The notes beneath the pieces are model-generated. The model searched no databases and was not told the DNA's origin. It worked only from the letters and a program-made list of their open reading frames with translations. A stretch of 30,630 nucleotides of DNA from Anaerolineales bacterium (GTDB lineage Bacteria > Chloroflexota > Anaerolineae > Anaerolineales > UBA4823): assembly GCA_016932955.1 (NCBI GenBank), contig JAFGBV010000022.1, forward strand, positions 1-30,630, in the 5' to 3' direction. Made by a program: the position numbers and the translations under genes. Positions 1 to 7,395 of this stretch are shown piece by piece (within the stretch, counting starts at the first letter, position 1; every line of letters starts with the position of its first letter).

Positions 1-723
1 ACGGTGGAGGTGGGCAACGTCTCTGCGGGTACGCTGACCAACCTGGCAGAGATCAGCACGGAAACAAATGACCCGCAGAGTGACAACGATCAGAGTGACG
101 TAGATGTGACGATCCAGAATACTGTACCGGTGCTGAGCACTGCTGACCAAAACACAATGGAAGGGACGAGCTATACGGTTGCGCTGGGCAGCTTTGTGGA
201 TGTGGCGGACGATACGCACACGGCGACGGTGAACTGGGGGGATGGGAGCGCGACGGAAGCGGCGACGGTTGATCAAGGGGCTAATACGATCAGCGGAGTG
301 CATACCTACGCCGAGGATGGCGATTACACGGTGAGTGTGACGGTGACGGATAACAAGGGCGGTGCGGATACAGCGACCTTCACGATGGCGGTGAGCAACG
401 CTGACCCGCAGGCGACCCCGGCGGCGGACCAGACCGCGCTGACGGGGGAGGCGATCACGCTGACGCTGGCGACCTTCACGGATGCGGGGGTGGAGGACAC
501 CCATACGGCAACGGTGGATTGGGGGGATGGCAGCGCGACGGAGGCGGCGACGGTTGACCAGGATGCGGGGGAGGTGAGCGGGTCGCATGTGTACGCGAGT
601 GAAGGCACCGTCACCGTGACGGTGACGGTGGAAGATGATGACGGGGGGAGTGTGGCGGTGACGTTTGAGGTGGTGGTGACACGCTCGGGTTACGAGGTGT
701 TCCTGCCGTTCACGAGGAAGTAG
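1..723 (+). CDS. Secreted PKD-repeat protein, C-terminal fragment (5' end outside window)
   Basis: The reading frame is open from the first base and ends at the TAG at 721-723, so this is the last ~240 residues of a larger protein. The first ~38 residues look like the end of a DUF11 domain (a TLTNLAEIST segment followed by an Asp/Asn-rich stretch). Two PKD domains of about 95 residues follow. Each carries a DTHTATV-[ND]-WGDGSATEAATVDQ core and ends with the typical Tyr/Val-rich strands. The protein ends in YEVFLPFTRK, very like the end of the M36 protease encoded at 3209-7081. PKD and DUF11 modules are normally extracellular adhesive or spacer domains. The function of the whole protein cannot be told from this fragment. 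The GTG at 4 is an internal codon, not a start. Confidence 0.85.
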   Translation, partial: TVEVGNVSAGTLTNLAEISTETNDPQSDNDQSDVDVTIQNTVPVLSTADQNTMEGTSYTVALGSFVDVADDTHTATVNWGDGSATEAATVDQGANTISGVHTYAEDGDYTVSVTVTDNKGGADTATFTMAVSNADPQATPAADQTALTGEAITLTLATFTDAGVEDTHTATVDWGDGSATEAATVDQDAGEVSGSHVYASEGTVTVTVTVEDDDGGSVAVTFEVVVTRSGYEVFLPFTRK

Positions 724-733
724 ATAAATGAAT

Positions 734-777
734 TCTGGGGTGGCATGGGCAGTCAAGCTTGCCCATGCCACCCCAGA
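734..777. terminator. Strong hairpin between convergent genes, probable bidirectional terminator
   Basis: An 18-bp perfect stem (734-751 with 760-777) encloses an 8-nt loop. It begins 10 bases after the stop of the PKD protein and lies 18 bases beyond the stop of the minus-strand lipoprotein gene. Neither side has a good uridine tract, so termination is inferred from position and stem strength. Confidence 0.6.
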
Positions 778-795
778 CCCCAATCGTAGAATACC

Positions 796-1476
796 TTAGG
801 GGGAGGGGATCAGCCAGACGAGAGGCATGGTGATGCTGAGCTGAAATTCGGTGGCGAGGGGGATGAAGTCGCAGTCCTCGGCTTTGAGGTCGTAGGTGCC
901 GGAGGGGATGGGGAAGGTTTGGGCGGTGCCGGGGTTGATCTGGTTCGTGCCAAGCCAGTCCAGCCCCCAGGAGTGGGCAGCGGCGTCTGTGGTGATCCAC
1001 AGGTGACAGATGGGCACTTCAGCCTGGTTGGAGACGGTGAGGGTGGCAGGGCAGGAGGCAGCGTTGGGGATGTCGTTGCTGGTGAAGGTGAGCTGGTTAT
1101 CCATGGTGAGATCGGTCTGGTACCAGAAGGTCTCGTATTCTAAGCAATCTTGAATATTGAGGTCATATACTGCCGGGGGAAGGTTGATGGTGAAGCTGCG
1201 GCCGCTGGGGATGACGCCCATATCTTGATCCAGCCAGTCAACGCCCCAGTCGTCGCAGTCCTTGTGGCTGACCCAAACGCCGCAGATGGGGCTGCAGGTT
1301 TCATTAGACAGGGTGATGGCGACGGGGGTGACCTCTGCCTCGCCAGTGTAGCCGGGAGGAATAGGACAGGGCAGTGTGGGCTCTGCAGAGCTGCTCTGAC
1401 CGCAGGCAAGCAGACTGCTCAACACGACGACCAGGGCGAAAAATGAGATTGCGCGGGGAAATAGTTTTGGTAGCAT
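796..1476 (-). CDS. Lipoprotein with two tandem copies of an unrecognised Trp/Cys domain
   Basis: This 226-residue protein has a lipoprotein signal peptide: Lys4 and Arg8, a hydrophobic core at 9-24, and lipobox LLAC with Cys25. It should be anchored on the outer face of the cytoplasmic membrane. After a short linker it holds two related units, about residues 53-111 and 145-202. Each has a PIC-x2-W start, a WG-[VL]-DWL centre, a Pro-Ser-Gly turn, and a YDL-x4-DC end. I do not recognise the family. The start ATG has a strong AGGAGG site about 6 bases upstream on the minus strand. The gene lies 16 bases after the HD phosphohydrolase gene and is probably cotranscribed with it. The conserved cysteines could form disulfides. 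Confidence 0.75.
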   Translation of the reverse strand: MLPKLFPRAISFFALVVVLSSLLACGQSSSAEPTLPCPIPPGYTGEAEVTPVAITLSNETCSPICGVWVSHKDCDDWGVDWLDQDMGVIPSGRSFTINLPPAVYDLNIQDCLEYETFWYQTDLTMDNQLTFTSNDIPNAASCPATLTVSNQAEVPICHLWITTDAAAHSWGLDWLGTNQINPGTAQTFPIPSGTYDLKAEDCDFIPLATEFQLSITMPLVWLIPSP

Positions 1477-1492
1477 GGAACACCTCCTTGAT

Positions 1493-2146
1493 TTACGATC
1501 TGTCTAGTAGCGGGAGGGTGGTGATGCGGCTTTCGTCGACAAGAGCCTGGAAGACGGTAATCTGGAGAATTAACTGGCGTGCAAAAAGGGCACGACCAGA
1601 GGCGGTTTCGAGGGGGTTCTGCTGGAGGTAGTGCTCCAGGCGCGGGATGCGCTGGGTAAGCTTGTCGATGAGCTTCGCATAGTCATGTATATCATCAACC
1701 GTCCAGAGGAGAATGCGGAAAGTGCCGAAGCGGTCAAGGTTATCGGCATCGGAGACGCAAGAGGCTTCGAGGGTGTTGGGGTGAGGGTAACCGGCATCGC
1801 CATCAACATGAACGGCAATGGCGTGGCAGATGAGGTCGATGCGCGGGGGCTCATAGCCCAGTGATTGGAGCAGAGGCTGGCTGATCTTTGCGCTCAGGCG
1901 CCCGTGACTGCGGTAATCGGGGTCGGCTTCGAAGTGGGCAACATCGTGAAGAAGGCAGGCGGCAATCACAGCTTCCACGTCAGCGCCTTCGGCTTGGGCA
2001 AGCTGCTTGCCATAATTGGCGACGCGCAGGGTGTGCTGCCAGCGATAGACGGGATCGTGGCGGGGGTCGGGGTGAGCCTGGGCCATTTCTTCGAGGTGAG
2101 ATTTGACGTAAGCGGCGACCTGGGTGAGGCGCTGGTTGGGGGTCAT
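1493..2146 (-). CDS. HD-domain phosphohydrolase
   Basis: This 217-residue soluble protein has the HD superfamily metal-site pattern. His38 lies in RWQHTLRV, the His67-Asp68 pair lies in LLHDVAHF, His108 and His113 follow, and the late aspartate lies in the SDADNLD motif (Asp133/Asp135). This arrangement matches small stand-alone HD hydrolases (YedJ-like), which act on phosphate esters or nucleotides, but the substrate cannot be read from sequence. The ATG at 2146 is preceded by GGAG about 8 bases upstream. It is the middle gene of a minus-strand group, 115 bases after the EamA transporter gene start-side stop region and 16 bases before the lipoprotein gene. No link between its activity and the lipoprotein is evident. 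Confidence 0.85.
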   Translation of the reverse strand: MTPNQRLTQVAAYVKSHLEEMAQAHPDPRHDPVYRWQHTLRVANYGKQLAQAEGADVEAVIAACLLHDVAHFEADPDYRSHGRLSAKISQPLLQSLGYEPPRIDLICHAIAVHVDGDAGYPHPNTLEASCVSDADNLDRFGTFRILLWTVDDIHDYAKLIDKLTQRIPRLEHYLQQNPLETASGRALFARQLILQITVFQALVDESRITTLPLLDRS

Positions 2147-2171
2147 GGGATGCTCCGGGGGGAAATTTACA

Positions 2172-2198
2172 GGATGAACTGGATGGAAAGGATGGGGG
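2172..2198. repeat. Three 9-bp GGATG iterations in an intergenic gap
   Basis: Three consecutive 9-base units each begin with GGATG, followed by variable A/G/C/T tails, in the gap between the transporter and HD genes. The preceding bases (TTACA) and unit pattern resemble a short dispersed intergenic repeat known from several environmental bacteria. Identification is by eye only. Confidence 0.4.
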
Positions 2199-2228
2199 GA
2201 TTTATCGAGGGTTTGATTCGTCCCTGGC

Positions 2229-3113
2229 TCAGGTTGTGTTCAATTTGGTATTGCGGTTTATTTTTAATTCGCCGCGGACGAGGATGAGCACGGCAGCAAG
2301 GATGAAACCCCCGCCGAGCAGGGCGAGCAGGGAGAGGCGCTCGCTGAAGAGCAGGGCAGCGAGCAGGACGGTGACGATCGGCTCAAAGGTGGAGAGCATC
2401 GAGGCATCGGTGGGGCCGATGCGCTGGAGGCCAGCCAAGAAGGTGAAGACGGGGATGATGGTGGCGACGATGGACACGGCGGCTACAGGCCACCACCCGC
2501 TGAGTGACTGCGGCCAATGCAGGCCATTGAGCAAGGAGAGGGGAGCAAAAACTGCGCCTGCAGAGGCAAAGATGACCGTGCTGGACTGCAGAGGGGAGAC
2601 TTGCTGCATGACGCGGGCGCCGACGATGATATAGACGGCGTAGATGGCGGCAGCGGAGAGGGCGAGCAGGATGCCTGTCCATTCGCCACCCTGGGGGTTG
2701 GCGGTGAGGGCGGTGCCGATGGTGGCAAAGACGAGGGCGATGACCTTGGGACGGGTGAGCCTGGCCTTGAGTATGAGCACAGAGAGCAGGGCAACGAAGG
2801 TGGGATAGAGGTAAAGCAGCAGGGCGACGAGACCGGCGGAGGCGAATTTGATGGCGGTGAGGTAGCAGAAGGATTGGGCAACATAGCCAATACCGCCCAT
2901 GGCGATGAGCAGGAGCAGGGCGCGGCCGCGCGGCAAGGGCTGGCGGCGGAGGAGCATGACGAGGGCCATGAGCAGGGCGGCGGAGGTGAAGCGCAGGAAG
3001 AGCAAGGTGGGGGTATCCAGCCCGGCCTGGTAAGCGTAACGCCCAAAGATGGCAAGGGTGCCAAAGGAGGCGGCGGAGGTAATGATGAAGAGGATGCCGA
3101 TGAGTCGGTTCAT
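2229..3113 (-). CDS. EamA/DMT-family permease
   Basis: About 294 residues with ten predicted transmembrane helices arranged as two homologous EamA halves (roughly residues 6-140 and 150-285), the usual length for the drug/metabolite transporter superfamily. Recognisable features are the early A-x-FGT-x-AIFGRYA segment, a [RK]-F-x-SAALLMALV helix, the mid-protein GYVAQSFCY helix, and the second-half IIPVFTFLAGLQRIGPTDAS and FEPIVTVLLA segments, which are typical of this family. Members export amino acids, metabolites or drugs, and the substrate here is unknown. The ATG at 3113 is preferred over an in-frame TTG at 3128, because that TTG overlaps a good extended -10 element. No clear ribosome-binding site precedes either start. 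Confidence 0.88.
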   Translation of the reverse strand: MNRLIGILFIITSAASFGTLAIFGRYAYQAGLDTPTLLFLRFTSAALLMALVMLLRRQPLPRGRALLLLIAMGGIGYVAQSFCYLTAIKFASAGLVALLLYLYPTFVALLSVLILKARLTRPKVIALVFATIGTALTANPQGGEWTGILLALSAAAIYAVYIIVGARVMQQVSPLQSSTVIFASAGAVFAPLSLLNGLHWPQSLSGWWPVAAVSIVATIIPVFTFLAGLQRIGPTDASMLSTFEPIVTVLLAALLFSERLSLLALLGGGFILAAVLILVRGELKINRNTKLNTT

Positions 3114-3127
3114 GGGGAGGTGGGTCA

Positions 3128-3136
3128 AGTATACCA
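3128..3136 (-). promoter_or_regulatory. Extended -10 promoter of the EamA gene
   Basis: On the minus strand the bases read TGG-TATACT, an extended -10 element with a 5/6 hexamer. Transcription would start near 3121, only about 8 bases before the ATG at 3113. No convincing -35 is visible. Confidence 0.45.
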
Positions 3137-3140
3137 GAGG

Positions 3141-3188
3141 GAGGAAAACAAACCTCCCCCAAATGCGGAGTTTTGCATTTGGGGGAGG
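3141..3188 (-). terminator. Rho-independent terminator of the M36 protease gene
   Basis: A 14-bp perfect stem (3153-3166 with 3175-3188, 8-nt loop) is followed on the minus strand by a T-rich tract (TTTGTTTTCC). It starts about 20 bases after the protease stop codon. This is the clearest intrinsic terminator in the window. Confidence 0.85.
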
Positions 3189-3208
3189 AACGCTTGACGA
3201 AGGATTGG

Positions 3209-6200
3209 TTAGCGCCGGGTGAAGGGGAGGGCTACCAGGTAGTATACCTGGAAAGTCCAGGTGTCGGTGAAGGCGCTCTGGTTGCTGAGGCTGTCGTAAA
3301 CTGCCACAGCCCAGGTGTGTACAGAGCCAACAGGCAGGAGGGGCAACTGGTAGCTCGTCACATTGCCTACGTCCATGGTCACGCCGTCGAGGGTGAGCAG
3401 GTAACCGGCGGCACCGGGGACACTGTTCCAGGTGAGGACACCCGGATAGGCGGCTGAGATGGTGCCATTATGAGCCGGGCTGATCAGCGACGGCGCGCTG
3501 GGGGCGGAGGTGTCGATGGTCCAGGTGTGGGATGCGGGGGTGGAGTCGGCGTTGCCGGCGTTATCCACGGCGCGCACGGCAAAGGTGTGCTCGCCTTCGC
3601 CCAGGGTGGGGGAAGTGAAGGCGGTGCAGGTGGTGAAGGGAGCGCCGTCCATCGAGCATTCATAGTGGCTCACACCGCTCAGCGCATCACTGCCGCTGAA
3701 GGTGAAGTCAGGCGTGATGCTGTTATCGGGATCGGGCGGCGCGGTATCGATGCTGGTTTCGGGATCGACGCCATCCACCATGCTGGATACCTCTGCCAGG
3801 TTGTTGGACTGGATGATCTCGAAGACGGTGGTGCTGATCTCGACCTGGTTGGTGAGGGTGATGTGACCACTGGCATTCGGATCGACAATGCCGGTGACAA
3901 CGATGGAGCCGCTCTCGCCGGGGGAGAGATCCTCAACGGACCAGACGTAGGCGGGGCTGGCGCCGGTATCGGTGGCAACTGCGCCGCTATTGGTGAAGGA
4001 CAGGCTGGTGAGGGTGGCATCGACGACATCGGTGATGACCACACCAGTGGCGGACTCGCCGCCCAAGTTGGCGAAGTTGATGGTGTAAGAGACCTGCTGC
4101 CCTGGACCGGCGTAGGCTGGGGTGACCGATTTGGTGATCTCCAGATCAGTCACAGGGGCAGAGATCTCGAGACACCACTGATTGACAGTGCCTGTATCGC
4201 CGGCGATAGCGTCAACAGCCGTGAGGGTCCAGGTACCGGCAGTGCTCGAGCCGTCGAAGACGCTGAGGGGGTTATTGGGGGTAGGATTGCCGAAGAGGGC
4301 CGGGTTTACGGCACACTGGTTCTCCACGGGCCCGTCCACGCCTTCGTCATCGAGGATCACTTCGATATTGTTGTTGGCGCAGCCAAAGGTGCTGGATGGG
4401 TTCCCAGGGCGATCGATGGCGAGTGTGCTGAAAGCAGTGTTGTCGAGGGTGAATTTAAGGTCGCCAACCCAGGTGTGCGTGGCATCGATCCACAGGTTAA
4501 TGTCCTGGATATTACCCATCGCGGGCAGGACCATCGAATCGAATACACCGGTTGGGTTGTTATCGGGGATCGCCAGGGCAGGGGAAGAGCAGAAAAGCAG
4601 CGACGTGCCGAAGGAGAAGGTTGCTGAGGCCGCGCCCGGACCGCAGGGGTTCTGGGCGGTGACGCGCCAGAAGAGCTCCGTGGCGCCGGGGAGGGGCAAA
4701 GCGACCTGGTGGGTGACGGTGAAGGCATCGGCTGCATAGACCACATTGGTAAAGGCGGCGTCGGTGGCGACCTCAACGGTGTAGGTGATGGCATCGCCGA
4801 GCGCTGACCAGGCCAATATTGGGGAGACGCTGACACCCTGATCGCCATCCGCAGGAGAGACGAGGGTGGGGGCGCCGGGGGCGGCGTCAAATACATTCAG
4901 CGTGACCGTATCGGTGACGGTGTCGGTGCCATCGCTGGCGGTGACGGTCATCGGATAAGAGCCAGCACTGACCGAGGCGGTGTTACCGACAGTCAGGGTT
5001 CCCACAGCAGGAAGGGTGTTGACGGGGTTGGGGTTGAAGGTGAGGGTGCTGGGGGAGGGGTTGCCCACGCCGGAGAGGTTGACCGGGGTGGTGCTGAAGG
5101 TGCTGTTGAGATTGAATGTATAGGCAGCATCCTGGGCGACGCAGATGGATTGCTCTACAGGTGTTACCGAGACGGTGGGGAACTGGCAAGCGAAGGGAAG
5201 ATCAAAGGCAGCGGTGCCATCGGCTGCGCTGCCGGAAGAGCCCTGGCTGGCGCTGAAACCGAGGCCGCGGCGGGCGAATGCTTCCCAGATGGTGCACTGG
5301 TTGAGGCCGCCGGTGAGGGCGACGTCAGCCTGGAGGATGGCATTGCGGCCATCGACGAAGCCGGGGTTGCAGGGCTGGATCTTCATCCCATCGATGACGA
5401 GCTGGAGGGCCAGGTTATTGCCGCCGGAGTTCCAGGGGCCGTAGAGGTTGGAATTGTAGCCGTACTGGTCGACCAGGTCCCAGTAGAGGTCCCAGAGCAT
5501 GGTGGCCCAGACAAAGCCCACGCCATGGGGAACCGCCATCGCGGGAAGATTGGCGTAGGTGTAGGTGTTGACGGACATATCGCGAGTGTAGGGGGCGGGG
5601 CGGATGCCGGGACCGTTGGGTGGCTGGCCGAAGAGATAGGTGCCCACGCCGCGCGGGGTGTTGGCGGTATCGGTGGTACGGTGGGTCATCCACAAGCCGA
5701 GGTAATCGCTCCAGCCTTCGCCCATCTGTTCGGCATTGCTGAGGCAGGCGACATTGCTAGGGCCGCCGGTGAGGCGGTTGGAGAGACCATGGGCGTATTC
5801 GTGCACGATGACCATGTTATCCAGGTCGCCATCCACGTCGGGGTTAGGAGTGGTGCCAACGTACATTTGCATGCGCGGGTTAGAGCCATCAGCCGGGGTA
5901 AAAAAGTTGGCATTGTTGGTACCGCTGCCATCCTGGGCTTCAGCCTGGACATAGTCGCTGCCCAGACCGCCATTGCCATAGTTGTTCTCCTGGAAGTTCC
6001 CGGCGGCTTCATCGAAGCCGTAGAGGTAGAGTAGATCGTGGGTGACGTTGTTCCAGTAGAAGAGGTTGGTTACCGCAGCAGGACGATAGGCGGAGGGAGG
6101 CTGGGTGAGATCGATGGTGAAGTTAAAGGATAAACCAACGCCACCATCCGGCGAGGAGCCAACATCGGGGGCGTTGTTGGCATCGATGTCGGTGTAGGCG

Positions 6201-7081
6201 TGGGCGTTATTGCCCTGGGTAGTGGTGAACTCAGCCCCGGCAACGCCGCTGGTGTCGTGCCAGCCAAAGGGCGATGCGCTGGCGTTGAAGGGATTATTGA
6301 CGATCACGCGGGCATCGGAGGGCGGCAGGGGGCTGGTGTGGTTGGGTGTCTCTACAGGCATGGGGTAGATTTTGTAGGATTCATGATCCACGTAGTCATC
6401 CTGGGCAAGCATCTTGCCGGACTGGGCATCGATGCGCATGCTCCAGTAATGCTGGGCATCCAACTGGTAAATAGAGAGATCCCAGGAAAGGCGCAGCTCT
6501 TTGCCATCTTCCACATGGTAAACCAGGTGGGCGGGGATGGATTCGAGGGAGACACCGCCATCACTGAGGGTGACCTCACGATCGGCGGCGTTGGTGGATT
6601 CGAGCACTGTGAGCGGCTCGGTGAGGGTGAGGCCCAATTCACCCGCAGCGTAGCGTACAGCCTGCTGGGCGTTGAAGGAGGGTGTGAGGGTGTTGGCGCG
6701 CTCAGCCAAGTTCGACTCGAAGGAGGACCACATGTTGAGCACAGAGCCATCGGGGAGGATATTGACACCCAAGTCGCCGGTGAAGATATCGATGCCTTTG
6801 TACTGCTGGCGCAGGTAGATGTGGGTGAGGCCAGAGGCCTCGGAGGTGTAGAGATCGACGACGCGCATCTCACCTAGATCATCGCTGGTGAGGCCGAGGT
6901 CTTCTTTATGACTGAGAATATACGCCAGGGCAATATCGAGAGGATCTTTGGCTGGCTCGCGGGAGGCGTCAGCCGATTGGGGTGTGGAATCAGCGGCAAG
7001 TGCGCCGCTGGGCCAGGCTGCGAGGAAGAGCAGGGTGAAGGCCATGGCCAGGTTGATCAGACGGGGAAAGATTTTTTTCAT
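3209..7081 (-). CDS. Secreted multidomain M36 (fungalysin-type) metalloprotease
   Basis: A 1290-residue secreted protein. The signal peptide is residues 1-29 (MKKIFPRL start, ending SGALA). A propeptide/FTP-like region follows to about 230, then the M36 catalytic domain to about 640. The zinc motif is HEYAHG (His427, Glu428, His431), with the third ligand Glu456 in GEGWSDYLG, 29 residues after the first His as in fungalysins. Downstream are an Ig-like/cadherin-like stretch (~650-730), a fibronectin-like module, a proprotein-convertase P-domain (~840-985), a DUF11 repeat (~990-1115), and two Ig-like modules. The tail YYLVALPFTRR resembles the tail of the left-edge protein. The start at 7081 has GGAG upstream and directly opens the signal peptide; an ATG-like codon at 7141 is too far upstream. 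It probably degrades external protein. Confidence 0.93.
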   Translation of the reverse strand: MKKIFPRLINLAMAFTLLFLAAWPSGALAADSTPQSADASREPAKDPLDIALAYILSHKEDLGLTSDDLGEMRVVDLYTSEASGLTHIYLRQQYKGIDIFTGDLGVNILPDGSVLNMWSSFESNLAERANTLTPSFNAQQAVRYAAGELGLTLTEPLTVLESTNAADREVTLSDGGVSLESIPAHLVYHVEDGKELRLSWDLSIYQLDAQHYWSMRIDAQSGKMLAQDDYVDHESYKIYPMPVETPNHTSPLPPSDARVIVNNPFNASASPFGWHDTSGVAGAEFTTTQGNNAHAYTDIDANNAPDVGSSPDGGVGLSFNFTIDLTQPPSAYRPAAVTNLFYWNNVTHDLLYLYGFDEAAGNFQENNYGNGGLGSDYVQAEAQDGSGTNNANFFTPADGSNPRMQMYVGTTPNPDVDGDLDNMVIVHEYAHGLSNRLTGGPSNVACLSNAEQMGEGWSDYLGLWMTHRTTDTANTPRGVGTYLFGQPPNGPGIRPAPYTRDMSVNTYTYANLPAMAVPHGVGFVWATMLWDLYWDLVDQYGYNSNLYGPWNSGGNNLALQLVIDGMKIQPCNPGFVDGRNAILQADVALTGGLNQCTIWEAFARRGLGFSASQGSSGSAADGTAAFDLPFACQFPTVSVTPVEQSICVAQDAAYTFNLNSTFSTTPVNLSGVGNPSPSTLTFNPNPVNTLPAVGTLTVGNTASVSAGSYPMTVTASDGTDTVTDTVTLNVFDAAPGAPTLVSPADGDQGVSVSPILAWSALGDAITYTVEVATDAAFTNVVYAADAFTVTHQVALPLPGATELFWRVTAQNPCGPGAASATFSFGTSLLFCSSPALAIPDNNPTGVFDSMVLPAMGNIQDINLWIDATHTWVGDLKFTLDNTAFSTLAIDRPGNPSSTFGCANNNIEVILDDEGVDGPVENQCAVNPALFGNPTPNNPLSVFDGSSTAGTWTLTAVDAIAGDTGTVNQWCLEISAPVTDLEITKSVTPAYAGPGQQVSYTINFANLGGESATGVVITDVVDATLTSLSFTNSGAVATDTGASPAYVWSVEDLSPGESGSIVVTGIVDPNASGHITLTNQVEISTTVFEIIQSNNLAEVSSMVDGVDPETSIDTAPPDPDNSITPDFTFSGSDALSGVSHYECSMDGAPFTTCTAFTSPTLGEGEHTFAVRAVDNAGNADSTPASHTWTIDTSAPSAPSLISPAHNGTISAAYPGVLTWNSVPGAAGYLLTLDGVTMDVGNVTSYQLPLLPVGSVHTWAVAVYDSLSNQSAFTDTWTFQVYYLVALPFTRR

Positions 7082-7131
7082 GTGATTTCTCCAGGGGTTG
7101 AATGAAATTAATAACCAGTTAATTTTGATAA

Positions 7132-7159
7132 ATATTACCATTAATATCTAAATTGTCAA
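7132..7159 (-). promoter_or_regulatory. Sigma-70-type promoter of the M36 protease gene
   Basis: The minus strand shows TTGACA (7159-7154), a 16-base spacer, and TAATAT (7137-7132). The element lies about 50 bases before the protease ATG in an AT-rich stretch. The -35 is perfect and the -10 matches 4/6. Confidence 0.55.
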
Positions 7160-7296
7160 GATAAAAATCCATTTGATTACAGGCTAGAAACGATTAGGAA
7201 ATTAAGCAGCTCGCGAATGCTTCATCGCATGCAAGCCCCGATAACGCAGATGATTTGTTAAAACATTTGACATAGATTAATATAATGTTAATTGAC

Positions 7297-7325
7297 TTGA
7301 CAAACTTTCTGTATTTTGCTATACT
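7297..7325 (+). promoter_or_regulatory. Sigma-70-type promoter of the ROK regulator gene
   Basis: TTGACA (7297-7302), exactly 17 bases, then TATACT (7320-7325): a near-consensus promoter with transcription expected from about 7332. It lies inside the longest possible reading frame of the regulator (ATG at 7285), so translation must begin further downstream. The 7082-7395 gap holds this promoter and the divergent protease promoter, and I see no gene in it. Confidence 0.75.
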
Positions 7326-7395
7326 TTTGACATTGGCTCACCCTAAATTGTTGAGATTGATTCGTTTGGACGCCTTGTATCCCTGTTATCGTTTA

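Noticed and set aside
2383..3162. A 259-codon open frame on the minus strand
   Set aside because: Out-of-frame shadow of the EamA permease; Pro/Arg/His-rich, with no membrane helices.
3470..4627. A 385-codon open frame on the plus strand
   Set aside because: It lies wholly antisense to the M36 protease P-domain and DUF11 region, is Gly/Asp-rich without recognisable motifs, and reflects the GC-rich third positions of the real gene.
5150..6034. A 294-codon open frame on the plus strand
   Set aside because: Antisense to the M36 catalytic domain, whose zinc motif and third ligand are intact on the minus strand; low-complexity Gly/Val/Ala content.
7267..7286. TTGACA followed by TATAAT upstream of the regulator gene
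   Set aside because: The spacing is only 8 bases, unusable by sigma-70; the second TTGACA with 17-base spacing to TATACT is the better promoter.
7285..7395. Extended N-terminus of the ROK regulator from ATG 7285
   Set aside because: It would place the promoter inside the coding region, and the extra residues do not resemble ROK proteins.
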